From: Zonotrichia leucophrys gambelii
Taxonomy: Eukaryota; Chordata; Aves; Passeriformes; Passerellidae
NCBI RefSeq assembly: GCF_028769735.1
Contig: NC_088179.1
Coordinates: 7,820,001 to 7,884,000 of the forward strand
DNA: 64,000 nucleotides
Direction of reading: 5' to 3'
The position numbers and the translations under genes were made by a program. Below, piece after piece: positions 11,254 through 22,927 of this stretch; the stretch's first letter is position 1; the number at the start of each line of letters is the position of its first letter. The notes beneath the pieces are model-generated. The model searched no databases and was not told the DNA's origin. It saw only the letters and a list, made by a program, of their open reading frames with translations.

Positions 11254-13785
11254 GTGAGTGAGGACACCAAGCCGGGTCAGGCACCTGCATGGCGGTGTTA
11301 ACAGCACCCTGAGCCAAAGTGAACACATCTCATCTGTCTCAAGCCCACTGCACCAATGCCTTTTCCACCAAATTCCAGCTAAGGCTCCTTTTGCTTTATT
11401 GGGAAGTCTCAGACAATGGTTGTATAGTTCAGTTCCTCAGTACTCTATTTAGCATGTTAACTTTTCACCAAAGCTAAGGGAATAAATCTAGCTACAACGA
11501 ACAGAAGAAGCCATTCCCTTGTCCCTAGGTCTTCATCTGGCGGTGTTAAACCTAAAGGCTCCAGAGTCACAAGTCCTCTGCCCTCACAGACATATTGCTT
11601 ATATGAAAAAGGAATCATCAGATTTGATGGGGACAAATAGCAGGTCTGCATTAAGTTCAGCCAAGCAAATCAAACCTATTTCTTGGCAACTCAATTACAT
11701 GATAGCAGCTACTCTCTTCTTTAAGACAACCAGAATTAGGCACAGCAGAAAGCCTGGTAGACAGAGGTGACCCTACAGAAATTGTAACACCCAAGCCTGA
11801 TGGAAATCTTCAACAGCAACTGGTTTCTGCCACGCCTCCTGCCAGCTGGCATGCTAAAGAATCAGCCACATTTCTGAGATTTCAGTAAAGGAAATAAAGC
11901 ATCTGCTCTACCAGGGGATACATGAGATCAACTTTACCCTTTCAATGGTGCAGAATGAGTTAAAAGAAGTTCCTGCACACATTCTACACAAACTTATATG
12001 CCCAAAGGCACTGCATTTGGCTTCCTGCAACTTATGTTTTCCTTTTTATTTATCCCCAGTGGTTCATTATTGCAGGCCTTTTGACTTGTGAGAACAAGAC
12101 TCATGATTCCCTCTGGGAGTTTTGCCGCTGCCCTCTCGCTCCCCATTCCTCCCTTTTTTGTTTATCATCTTCCAACTACCTCTCCCATTCAGGGTGGGAA
12201 AGGAGACAAAAGGCAAAATTTATATCATGATTTCTCCCTCCTCCACAGTCTCATTTCAAAATAATTTTGCACTTAACAAGAGAAACATCACCATAATGTG
12301 AAGGCAACTGTGGTGTCTCAAGCCAGACAGGTTTATTCAGAAAGCAGAGAGAAAGAAACCACAGCCCAAGTTAGCAGCAGGGATCCAGAGCACCCTCTGA
12401 AATGTTGGCTGCAAACCACCTGGATCTTGTCCTCCTTGTGAATAAGTCTGTAATTTAAGCAAATCAGGCCTCAAATACTTCTTGCTTTCAAGTCTCCTAC
12501 ACTTGCTTGCAAGACTCAAATGCTTAAAAGAGTCAGAGGCTGCTTTTGTGCATGTTTGTAGGTGTTGGCAAAAGTGTTGCTGCACCAAAAAGAAACCTTC
12601 TTTTCTACTACTACCAATCAGGTATATAACAAAGACTACTGTGAGTATGTCTATTTGCTCATTTATTTGTTTAGCACAGTTTTTCACCCTGCCAGTCTTT
12701 TTGCCTGTCTTCCTGGTTGAAAGACCCAAATTGTGAATATAGCAACCACCTCTATGGTTGCTGAAAAACATTTTAATAGATCAAACCTTATTTTTTCCTC
12801 TGTAGGGTAGCAGGAGCATCTTCTAGTTCAAACAGGAAACTGTGACCCAAGGTGAGGGTGCATCCTTCTTTCTTTTGTCCAGCCACCTTTAACTTCCACC
12901 TGGGAGAGAACATCTGAAAGAGCATGGAAACTGAGCTCAGGAAAGATGAAAGTGGTTGAAGGAAAAAGGTAAAAATATACAAAGACAATTTCCTGCAGAA
13001 TTTTTCTAAATATATCCATTTTTCTTGTGAGTGCAATAGTGTGTGCTGCACCTGTTTTCTTTTTCAAGAATAAATAATTTGCAGATGCGTGGAGCTCTGC
13101 TACAACAAATATTTCAAACTGAAGGTACGTTTTCTTCATATGATTAATATGTTACATTACAGCTTGCTTATAAATTAAAGGAGCAGAATATGATGTACTG
13201 CAAAGGAGTTGTATATTTCCCCTGCTAAGCTACAGTGACTGTAAATCATTTTCATCACAGTTCATTTTTAATTTGAATTCATAAAAGGTTGTACATTTAT
13301 TTGTGGTTTTAAATAAAAAAAAGATTAAAGGCCGTAAACTTAAGTGTTTATTAAAGCAAAAAATATGCTGATCTGAAACTTCAGGGATTAAAATACATGT
13401 AAAATATAAGAAAGGAGAACAAGTAAGATTTCTAGTTAAGCCCTGGGAATTCAATGTGAAATTTAAGGTCTTCCACTATAAATGCATCTATATTTGGTCA
13501 AGTCAGGATGGTAGAGGAAGGTAAGGATGAAGAAATGGAAGGACAGGGGTGTTCCCAGCTACACCCAGATCAGGGATTTGTGAATTCAGTTCCCATGGTA
13601 GCTAATCATTGAAGAAGTGGACCCTACAGAAACAAATGTAAAAGTAAAAACCATTTCCCACAAGATGCCGAACCCCATTCCTGCCCTTCTGTAAGCACAG
13701 GCCACCTGAGGGGCTGGCCAAGTTGGACTGTGAGGTGATATCATAAGGCCAGATCCCAAGGGAACCTTCAGATCTCATTTTTGGC

Positions 13786-13864
13786 AGCCACAAGGTTGTG
13801 GCTACAGAGCCAAGGCTCTGAGGCAGCCTCAGTGATGATCTTTGGTGAAGCACCAGGGTCACTG
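13786..13864. repeat. cluster of adjacent short inverted repeats
   Basis: Several perfect inverted repeats are packed into 79 bp. AGCCACAA pairs with TTGTGGCT (13786-13803, 2-nt spacer), CAGAGCC with GGCTCTG (13805-13820, 2-nt spacer) and CTGAGGC with GCCTCAG (13818-13832, 1-nt centre). CAGTGA (13830-13835) pairs with TCACTG (13859-13864), enclosing TGGTG/CACCA (13843-13855). The second and third stems overlap by three bases, so they are alternatives. The segment is GC-richer than its flanks. It matches no tRNA, snoRNA or transposon I recognise. Confidence 0.6.
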
Positions 13865-16800
13865 TACAGATCATGCTTCTCTAGACTGCGGGCTCTCTGT
13901 TGGCATTCTGCTTATTGCTCCTCTCATCCGGTTTAAGGAGAGAGCACCATAATTAAAATGATGACCGGCAGGGGAAAGTCATTTTAATCACATTAACAGC
14001 AAAGAAATCAACATGGCATCAAACTAAAATTTTGCAAGTACAGTAAACTAGATAACAACTCTTTTTAATGCCTCTTTCAAGAAAGTTTTTGCCCATCAGA
14101 AGAAATCTCATAGGCCTACTATTAATGGAAACAATAGCCCTGATTTTACACATATGAATCCATAATTCCATAAAAATTAGCAGCCTTCTTGGCTCACCTC
14201 TCCATTGATTGATTTCAGTGGGAAAATGTGTTTAAAAGAAATAATAAAATATTTTTTATTGTATAAGAATGCAGGTAAGTATTTCAAGATCCTTTCTGTT
14301 TCCCACATGCTTTAATATGTACACTAGTAGAACAAACTTTTCAGAACAAACTGGAAGGCTGCATTTGAAATGGCACACCACATATTTCAAATGGAAACAC
14401 TCCCATTTCACAGTGCAGCTGCTGGCAGTTCTCAGAGAGTCCAAGAGCAGTGGGCAAGTCCCAAGATTGCCTCACCTTTCAGTGCAAGCTAAGAGTAACA
14501 CCCGTGTAAAATAAACATAAAGTCTGAGATTTGTGCTCTGTATGAGATGAGAATCACCTCAGCCAGGATCACTAACCCTGCACTTGGTGCAGGAAAACCC
14601 CAGCCAGCAGGACCGAACAGGCTGCTTGGAAAATCATATTTCTATCAGGTGCCTGAAGAATGTTGTTTTGATTGGCATTTCCTGCTTGACTGGTTCTCTT
14701 CCTAACAACCAAACTTTCTTTGTCTTAATTTAAGATGTTTACTTTTGCTGTGATTACTGTAATAGCCCATGCTCTCATAAGCCACAATTTGCAGAAAACA
14801 ATGCAGGGCAGGAAATCAACTCCTCACAGTGTCCAAGAAACTGAGCCTGTAACATTTCTGCTAGGGACAGTGGCAAACTAATGAGCAATCTCCTAATTAC
14901 GCAGAAGCTATTTGAGTTAACACATTATCCCAGATGATGTTAAATTGACACCTCTTGCAGGCAAACTGCTAAGTCACAATTAACCCAAGCAGGAGCTGCA
15001 AACGTGCATAGACTGTTCAGTCAATAAGCCTTTGTCAGTGATGAAAAATAAGTTTATTCTTTTCATAAATGAAGTTTGTTTTGTCTTATTTACAGCTCGA
15101 CCCTGCTGTAAATTCTTTTAGAGTCTGCCTTGCTAGCCGGTTAAAGCTTTCCCTTGAAATCAGTGGGCTCTGCAAGAACAAAATCAGCTCCTAAACTGAG
15201 GTCCAGACCCAATGATGATGATTCACAGTAGTCCTCATTTGCTGCAGTTTTTATGTATTTATTTCTGAAGATCACCTCTTCTGTTTTGGAACACCCTTTC
15301 ACAGCTCAGATCTCATCATCAAAGAATGTTACTTTTCTGAACCATTTCCAGGGAATATAGGATTTTTCTTGCCCTCTTTCTTTCCTAAACTCAATGTAAA
15401 AAAAGCCTTTTCTGTCCACCATAAAAAAAAATGTATTTAAAGGGAGCTTGAATTATTTAAGATGCATAACTGAGTATGTGCATTTTTAATACCAACTACA
15501 AAATCAAATAATACAGATTATATAATACCAGTTATAGTTTGGATGTTAAATTGAAAATCAGGTATGAAATTATTATACTGATCTTCTCCATGTTCTACAC
15601 TCAATATCTGCTGAAAGATCCAGTACAGAATGTTTTCTTATTAATTTCCAAGGGCTCAGGTCCAAGTCCCCAGCTTTCACTATCAAGTAGCAATCAGAAA
15701 ACACTGAGTTCTTTACACACCAGCTGCTGACAAAGATGGGAGACACTCTGGACAGGAAACCCAGCCTGCACTCTAGAAACGGAAAGATCTCTAAGTGATG
15801 ACTGCTCTCCACAGAAACTGTGAAGTTCCAGCTGCATTGTGTTCAGCTACACCCTGCTTCACAGGGCTGGAGTACCTAAGGAACAAGACAGGATACTGAC
15901 AGGGATGAAAATAATTTTGGAGACTATCCAACATACTCCATAACCCAAAGATGTCTCTTCCTTTTTCAAAGACCAGCCAGAGTGGAACATAAGACTGAAT
16001 AAATCTGCTCACATAGACAAGACCATAATAATGAAAAAGGATAGATCCATTATTAATTTCATTTTTCTTCCCTTGTGTTGCAATTAGACATTATTTACTA
16101 ATAATTCTATACCATAAACTCTAGCACCAAAATGCAAATTGAAGTACCTTTAATTGCACACTGTCCTTGGTAGTACTTCTTACTACTCTACTAAAAGCCA
16201 ACGTTCAAAGAAATTGTCTCCCCGAGACAGTGATTCACAGTATGACTCAGTGTTCTCTTTCATAAAAGGGCTGTATTCCACTTGTTCCCTGTTTTAAGTT
16301 TTATAATAGACTCTGATAGAGCCAAGATATGCACATTGTATAGTACCACTTTGCAACTTGATTTACTACCACACAAACCATTTAGAGTTCTCCAAAGAAG
16401 CTTTGAAGGCTTTAATATCAAAATCTTTCTCCAAGGCCTGCTTTGGTACCAATACTTGATTAAATTAAAAGCTCATTATAGTCTAAAATGAGCGATGTGC
16501 ATTTTCTCTCCATTAGACAGACCTATTTGCATTCCATGAAAGACCACTGACATGGCAGCTTGCCATTTGATTCTGTTTAAATCAAAGATGTCCCAATGGA
16601 ATTTCTCTTTCCCTACCAGCTATATTTGTCTTTTCTAATGGGTGCCCAGGGCCTGAAGGTTTAGCCAGACCTCATTACCTGAGGTAGGCAGTGCATGAAA
16701 CCATTTAATTGGCAGTAGCCAGTCCACTGAGCCAGGCCTTTGCTTTGCTTCATGCCAACCTCCACTGACGCTTTTTACCAGACGTTTTGCTCAGCTTTTG

Positions 16801-17585
16801 TTTCCAAGTGAGAGAGGCATTTTTCAGTACCTGAAACCCACCATTAACTATCTTCCCCTTCAGGTGTTCTCTTACTTATTCCCAGGTATTTTGTTGAGCA
16901 GAAACTCACTAAAGCATAGCAGTGTTCACAACAATTAGTGAAATGTAATTATCTTCAACCAAGGAAAGCTGTTCTTAAGTTGCAACCAGAACAATTGTGG
17001 TGTTTTAGCTGAAAACAACAGAATGTTATTTTGCTATTTATTGCAGGCACATTTTCAAGGGGCTTCTTGTTTTAAAGCAGGAATCCCTACAGAATTGGTA
17101 TTGATACAGAAAATTTCATCTGTGGCATAAAAAGCAGCACCGTTGTCTGCTGTGACAGAAATAGTTTTAATTTCAAAGAGAATGGAAGTGGCTTGGTCAT
17201 TTATAGTCACGAGAAAGCAAACAAAGACAGAAAAGCACAGCTCTGATCACTCTATGAGCCTTCCACACTCAATCTTTGAATTTCTGAAAACAGATTGAAA
17301 GCACTGAACATAAATGAATATGAGATTTAAGAGTCCACAAAAATTGACATTTGTTATCAGGCATTTCCTGTTTCCTTCCCTTCTCCTGGAGCAGAACAGT
17401 TCTGTGCTTTGGACTTCTGCTTACCACTGCAGAAGAGACAGTAGAGCCCACCCCTTCTCCAGCCTTGGTCCCAAAACATGAACCCAGAGACAGTTCTTAA
17501 GATGTTCCCAGCACAAGTTTCCTTTGGGCTAGCCAAGGTCCTTCTGTGTTCCTGCATATTTTTTTACCATTTCTCAGAAGCCACA

Positions 17586-17680
17586 CAGTGGTTTTCAAAC
17601 CTCTTTGTTCTTTTTTTCCTGTGTACCCTCACCAAGTGCAATCAGGGGTCTCTTCCCAGTCCCAGTATAAGGGGCCATGT
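17586..17680 (+). mobile_element. possible hAT (Charlie-like) transposon terminal fragment
   Basis: The segment starts CAGTGGTTTTCAAAC and continues into a T-rich run, then GTACCCTCACCAAG. This resembles the terminal sequence of amniote Charlie-type hAT elements, which begin CAGTGGTTCTCAAAC and soon carry a GTACCCC-type string. I found no matching inverted terminus downstream and no 8-bp target duplication. It would be a truncated, old copy. A chance match of about 15 bases plus similar composition is the main alternative. Confidence 0.35.
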
Positions 17681-18289
17681 CAGACTGTAAATGTGGGCCA
17701 AGCCTGATGCCTTCCCTATATGCCACAAACTGAACATCTAGGAACACTTTTCCCATTTTCCCTGTCAATTACATCTCCTGCAGACCCTGCTCAGAGGCCA
17801 TTGCAAAGGCCAGTGCCCACCTATTGCATCACATTTAAGACAGTGATTTGCTCATGCATTTTGGTAATAAGTATTTAAATAGTAATATTCCTCATCACCT
17901 CTCTCAATTAATGTTATAAACAAACTTTACACTAAGTTATAGATTTCAAAATTAATAAAATAGGAAACTATTTATTTGCCTCGTTTCTTCCATGTGGGCC
18001 ATAAAACTAATTTAAAATCTATATTGAAAAACCAATCAGATTCTCAGATAATTACTTTTTTTCTTTATACAAGTCACTGAAACTTTTTCTGAATTGTACC
18101 TGCTTAGCCTGTAATGAAAAACAGTCAACCGAGAGAATGAAATATTCTTTTGTTTAACTATATCTGTTAAATTTCTATTTGTTCTGCTGCTTTTCTGAAA
18201 GGAAATCTGTTGTTAAGTCTTCTATGATTACCTCTTAGAATATAATGTAAATCTGCTTACTACTTGTCTCAATTCTACTTGTTGTGAAT
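17681..18289. other. AT-rich unique sequence
   Basis: No gene or repeat could be supported. The part from about 17830 to 18290 is strongly AT-rich with many TAAT/ATTA strings but no organised motif. Confidence 0.6.
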
Positions 18290-18395
18290 CCAAAGTGCTA
18301 CACACTGTTTTCTTTCAGCAATTCTCTGATGCAGGAAAGAGTTACTGTCCCCATTTTAGGTATGGAAAACCAAGGCCCAGAAAGGCAGGTTAGAT
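18290..18395 (+). mobile_element. probable MIR / CORE-SINE remnant
   Basis: From about 18293 the order of features follows a MIR consensus as I remember it. First comes a GTGCTACACACTG-like string, then ACTGTCCCCATTTTAGG (consensus ATTATCCCCATTTTACAG), then a GGAAAACCAAGGCCCAGAAAGG-like region (consensus GAAACTGAGGCACAGAGAGG, here cited by position 18364-18388). Birds carry a small number of very old MIR copies. The copy is diverged and its 5' and 3' ends are indistinct. Only an alignment can confirm it. Confidence 0.55.
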
Positions 18396-18574
18396 ATCAG
18401 CTAGACACCAGCTGAAGCTCATGCATTGCTCAGGAACCAGCAGAGGGGGATTCCCTTAAAGCACCGCCTGCCACAGAACAGCTGATTCCCATTAACAGCT
18501 TTGTGCCCATCATCTAATCAGCTGTCACCTTGTTTTGCTGGGTGACACCTTTCTCAAATCAAGGAACAAGATTA

Positions 18575-18610
18575 TTTGCAGGTTTCAAATAAAAGTTTGC
18601 AGGTTTCAAA
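18575..18610 (+). repeat. short tandem duplication, 15-bp units
   Basis: The string TTTGCAGGTTTCAAA occurs at 18575-18589 and again, identical, at 18596-18610, a period of 21 bp. It looks like a small local duplication with no sign of function. Confidence 0.85.
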
Positions 18611-19912
18611 GTTCATTTTGTGTTTTCTATAAATCTAAACTATGACTAAATTACCACAGGTCTTGGGGTGGTAATTGGGGTTTGGGTGTGGGGCAGGGCT
18701 GAGCACTTTGAGGCGTCACAAAGACACAGAAACCGAGTGAGAAGCCAATCTTTGATCACTACTGGCAGCAGAAAGCCACAAGGAGCGCTGCTATTTGTGT
18801 AGGGGTGAAGTTCACTTGGCAGGAGAGGACATTTACAGTGTTCTGAGGGCTGAGCTGCTGAGTGGAATAGGGAGAAAGGCAGATGTGAGCCCCTCACCTT
18901 GCTCTGCCTCTTTGCACAGACACAGCAGACATGGTGTGACCTTGATCCATCAGAGGGCCCAGTGTGGGAATAGTTTCCTGGGCACTGCTGTGACATCTAC
19001 TGATGTCTGTAGCACACCCAGAGCTCAGCTGAATATGTGACACCTCAGCAGAGAGGCAGGGATGCACGACTGCTGTGTGAGATACGTGCCATGCCCTCCA
19101 CAGCATCCCCTTCTTTCATTTCTGCTGTAATGGCTGACCTGTTGGGGGTTAACCAGCCCTATTTCTCTGTCCATCTCTCCTCCTGTCCTTTTCCCAAGGT
19201 TATCTATGGAAATGATTCTGCCTTCTTGCCTACACAACTTTTGCTGTAGTGTCCAGTCTTTCCTGAGCGTTGCCATGGCCAGACCCAGCTGACATGGGTG
19301 AGCAGTCCTAACACACAAAGGACACTTTGAGCCTGCTTTGTCACTCAGGCTTTTTGCCTGCTGCTGTTAGGATTAATATAAATATGCCCTTGAGAAGCTA
19401 GAAAATAGCTGTGCCTGGTATGATTCAAAGAATACATAATTTTCTCTTATTCACTGGCCAGGGTTATGAACAAATGGCTGTATGTAGAGAAGGAATTATA
19501 TTAAGCTCATTAAAAATAATTTCACCAGAAAGAGAGGATCCACTTCCACCAAATTGGGCTATGAGGGAAATAATAAAACATACATCCTATTCTTTATCCA
19601 TTCAGTGTAATTTCTGTTATATTGCTGGAACATTTTTGATACAGCACATGTATCTTGACAAAAACCTCTATCTTACTACTCAGCATTTACTCATAGCAAA
19701 GGAAGTAAAGGCAGCATTTTCCTCCAGTCTGCACCTGGGCATGTTCCCCACAGGAATCACCAAGTGTGATTCTTTCACTATTTTAGACTACAACTGATAT
19801 AAAAAACCCTGGACTACCAATTCTGTAAGTAGTGATTATTTAAACATTATCTGCCCAGGATGACAAGTTAGTCTTGACTTTTAAACTCTCATATTAAAGT
19901 AAAAGAATTGTA

Positions 19913-19927
19913 TATTTATTTATTTAT
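19913..19927 (+). repeat. short (TATT)n run
   Basis: About three to four tandem ATTT/TATT units. A minimal simple repeat in an AT-rich context. Confidence 0.8.
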
Positions 19928-20059
19928 CTAATTAATCTCTCTCCCAGTTTGATAGCTGATTTGATATTCAGTGTATCAGAGATAACTGTCTTGTTATAAC
20001 TAAATGAAATATGCATTTGGAAAAGTTCATTAATACCATTATCATTAATTGGTTCTTAC

Positions 20060-20192
20060 CTGAATCTCAGTGCTGCAGGGACTCTTCAAATTAAATGACA
20101 GATTGCAGCTAGCTTTTTAAAAGTAGAATTTTCACAACCTCCCAGCATTGCAAATGAAGTCTAATGGGCCAAATTCTCTTCTCCTAATGATC
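20060..20192 (-). other. candidate noncoding exon with strong splice sites (minus strand)
   Basis: Read on the minus strand, about 20 bases made almost entirely of pyrimidines end in CTCTAG just before 20192, a textbook 3' splice acceptor. After 133 bp the segment ends CAG at 20060, followed by GTAAGA, a near-perfect 5' donor. All three minus-strand frames contain stops (for example TAG as the third codon in one frame), so it cannot be an internal coding exon. It could be an exon of a long noncoding RNA, an untranslated exon, or a pseudo-exon. Internal-exon size is typical (about 130 bp). No partner exon was identified on the minus strand. Confidence 0.3.
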
Positions 20193-21408
20193 CTAGAGAA
20201 AAAGAAAAAATAAGGTATATTGCTTAGTCTAACTTTAACCAAGATGTCAAGGCTCAGACTTGATCCCAGTTTGCTTTTCGGTGTTTAGTGCAAAATCACA
20301 TCTCAATCTTTGGAGGGAAGAACATATACAGAGATCAATTTCACTTTGTGTTTTACCAAGCACAGCTGCCAAGGTGCACACTGAAACACGGAGGAGAGCC
20401 TGAGCTGAGGCTGATCAGCAGCAATCTCACATACCTGCAGTCCTGTCTGACTCTGAAGGTCACACCTTCCCCCCGTGGCTCCTCTGGGTGCAGCTGGCAC
20501 TGCCAGGGCACTCCTGGCCCCCCTGAGCTCCAGCTGAGTGCAGCACAGGAGGTGCTTTAGGGGATGCCCAGGTGTGTCTGGGATGGCCCTGCACACACCC
20601 TGCACACCCAAAGCTGCAGCTGCAGGACTGCAGAGCTCCCAGTCTGCAGCACAGACACCACAGACATTGGGACAGCCGCTGCCCTGGGACCCTGAAATGC
20701 TCCCTCTCACACTGCTCACCCTGCCCAGATTGTTTCTGAGCATCTAAGTGAAACACTTTCTAAAAGGACAGGCAAAAGAAACCACAGGAGTCATGCTAAG
20801 GCCCTGGAATACTGAATTTATTCACTTCTACCAGCACTGAATGAGTCCTCAAATCACAATGGTGTTTGGACTCCCAGCCTCCCCACCAGAATGCAAAAGA
20901 TTAAGCAGTTCCTCCTCATACACAAAGCTATATCCCATCTGATTAAAAGCAAATTAGATTCTTGATCCAACTTGTAGGATTAAGTATCTCCTAGAGAGAT
21001 GACATGAAGACTACAACATACTTATTATTAATAATTTTCTCATAAGAGAGTCCACACTGGGATTGACTATAGGTGCAAAGAACTATTTTGTCTTGGTCAG
21101 CATATTAATTGACTTTTTGACTTCTCTCATGCAATGTAGAACAGCTGCAGGCTGCAGCAAAGGCAGGGCATTTAACCACCCATCTGGTGAGGTCCTGCAT
21201 GGCAGACACCTGCATTTGGAGCAGCCATTTCAAAGAGGGCAGCAATCATTTGCAAAATTTCAGCAAAGGAGATTTGTTCAAAAACTGGTCAGTGCCGGTA
21301 GAGGGAAATGTGTATTTGTGAAGCCAAAAGCATGGATGTAAGAGGAGGAAGGATATTCTTATCACTGTTTTAATCCTGCAGGAATTCTCTACAGGACTTT
21401 GGCACAGA

Positions 21409-21600
21409 TTTTTTTTTTCCTTTACTTGGCAGCTTTTATTCTGCCAAAATGACACCTGAAACAGCACTTGAACAAAAAAAAAAGCCAAAACCAAAACAAA
21501 ACAAAAAATAAAATACAACAACAAAATCAAACAAACCCATGAATACAAAACAACAAAAATCAAACATCCAGAACTACCCAGCAAACAAACAAAATAAAAG
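21409..21600 (+). repeat. low-complexity tract: T10 then A-rich (CAAA)n-like run
   Basis: Ten T residues (21409-21418) are followed after about 50 bp by some 130 bp (21471-21600) built mostly of irregular CAAA, ACAA and AAAC units. The tract produces a 145-codon minus-strand frame rich in F, L and V, which is a composition artefact. No retroposon body was recognised beside it. Confidence 0.85.
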
Positions 21601-22911
21601 GCACACACAACACTTCTTTCCCTTCTAAAGCCCAGTCCTAGATCTAGAAAACTCAAACCACTTACTGTGTAGGTAAATGACAAAGATTAGTCAGCTTTTC
21701 CAAATAAGAAACACTTCAGTGAGATGGAAACAAGATGCAATTAAAAGCCCCAAACATATAAAGTACTGCACAATATGCTCTTTTAGACTCTGTGAGCAAA
21801 TCTAGTCCTGGGGTACAATATATAAAAATACCTCACACACAAGCACTATTATTTCTAATGAAAAAACAATAATAATAAAAAGCCTTTCCTCTAATAAAAT
21901 TACCAGTAAAAAATATCATTAATGGCAGGCTTTCTAACAAATTCTGTTACCCTCCTGCTGTCCTCTGCACCTGCTTAGTGTCTGGAGTAGCCTGCCTCCT
22001 GCCTTGTCCAGCTGTTTTAAACCATCCTTCATTCAACAATGCTTTCTCATGACAGCACTTCTGGGAGGCTGATTCTCCACCATGGATGCTTGGTGTGACA
22101 CTGCCCCTCTTTGTCCTTATGGCACATAAAGGAAGCCTGACTCACCTGTTTGCTCCAACTCCTCATTTATTTGCAGCTCTCTGCAGCCCCTCATCATTCC
22201 ACATTGGTAGTAAACACAGTGCAGTTCATCACAGAAGCATTCTGCCAAAACAACTTTGGATCAAATTATTTTAGTGATTCCTACCTTGTCCTTGCTACCA
22301 CAATGAATGTAATTGAAGAAAGAAAAACATGCTTTCTCAGGCTTTGTTGCTCCCTGGGTACCACAAAAAATTAATTGGCCAAGCAGTGCTCACAGCCCAG
22401 GTTTTACCAAGTGAACAGGAAACCTGCTCACAGTGGGTTTAACACGGAGCACGTACAAACCAGGAGGGTGAGGGGAATAGTGAGATTCACCTTGTTCAAC
22501 ACAGCCAGTCTCTTTAAAAGGACCATAAGGGCAGGCTCAGAACTTGGCAGCTGGCTCTGAAAAAGGGGGTTTGGTGAATGTTGCAGTTCCCCTTGAGTGT
22601 GGTCCCTGGGGGTTGGTGCCATTTCTATGCTGGCTGTCGGCAGCAGATAGCTCTGCCCTCGGTGCAACAGGGAGCCCATCCACCTTCTGTGCAGCCCTGC
22701 TCTGACTGGGGCCACAGCCAGCCAGCACTGGGCTCCCTGCCACCTGACAGTGGGAAACACAGAGAGCACCAGCAAATGGCCTTTTTAGCATAAACAATGC
22801 TCCCAGCCCTCTCTGATTCTGCTCTGCCCTAATCCACATTTACTGCTCCGGGGCGCTAATTCCTCTCATTTTCCTGCCTCTCTTTGCACAACTGCAGCTG
22901 CCTTTAGTGAT

Positions 22912-22927
22912 ATGCAATGAATTGCAT
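22912..22927. repeat. inverted repeat ATGCAAT/ATTGCAT
   Basis: ATGCAAT and ATTGCAT are perfect inverted copies separated by GA. The halves resemble octamer/C-EBP-like binding cores and lie in a segment that includes a few CpGs (around 22853). Seven-base arms are expected several times per window by chance, so any regulatory role is conjecture. Confidence 0.5.

Larger units (their letters stand above)
10552..17585. other. gene-free unique sequence between LTR and hAT-like end
   Basis: No gene or further clear transposon body was recognised. The block holds a GC-richer exon-like segment (11046-11253), a possible minus-strand LTR-like 3' end around 12300-12500, a cluster of inverted repeats (13786-13864), a 55-bp exon-like segment (14219-14273) and homeodomain-like TAATTA cores near 14894. 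The 123- and 144-codon minus-strand frames (10955-11326, 12337-12771) show no recognised domain. Confidence 0.65.

Noticed and set aside
12337..12771. 144-codon minus-strand frame
   Set aside because: No domain recognised. It may overlap an LTR-like segment, and its length is compatible with chance.
15020..15110. Possible box C/D snoRNA (GTGATGA near 15038)
   Set aside because: No CTGA box at the right distance and no terminal stem.
20612..20630. CTGCAGCTGCAG palindrome
   Set aside because: It results from repeated CTGCAG units in a GC-richer patch and is not independent evidence of function.
20303..20756. Overlapping 146- and 98-codon minus-strand frames in a GC-richer patch
   Set aside because: Several frames on both strands are open at once because the patch is stop-poor. 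There is no family resemblance and no matching splice context.
21246..21683. 145-codon minus-strand frame rich in hydrophobic residues, membrane-protein-like
   Set aside because: It is the reverse complement of an A-rich CAAA-type tract. The F/L/V-rich peptide is a composition artefact.
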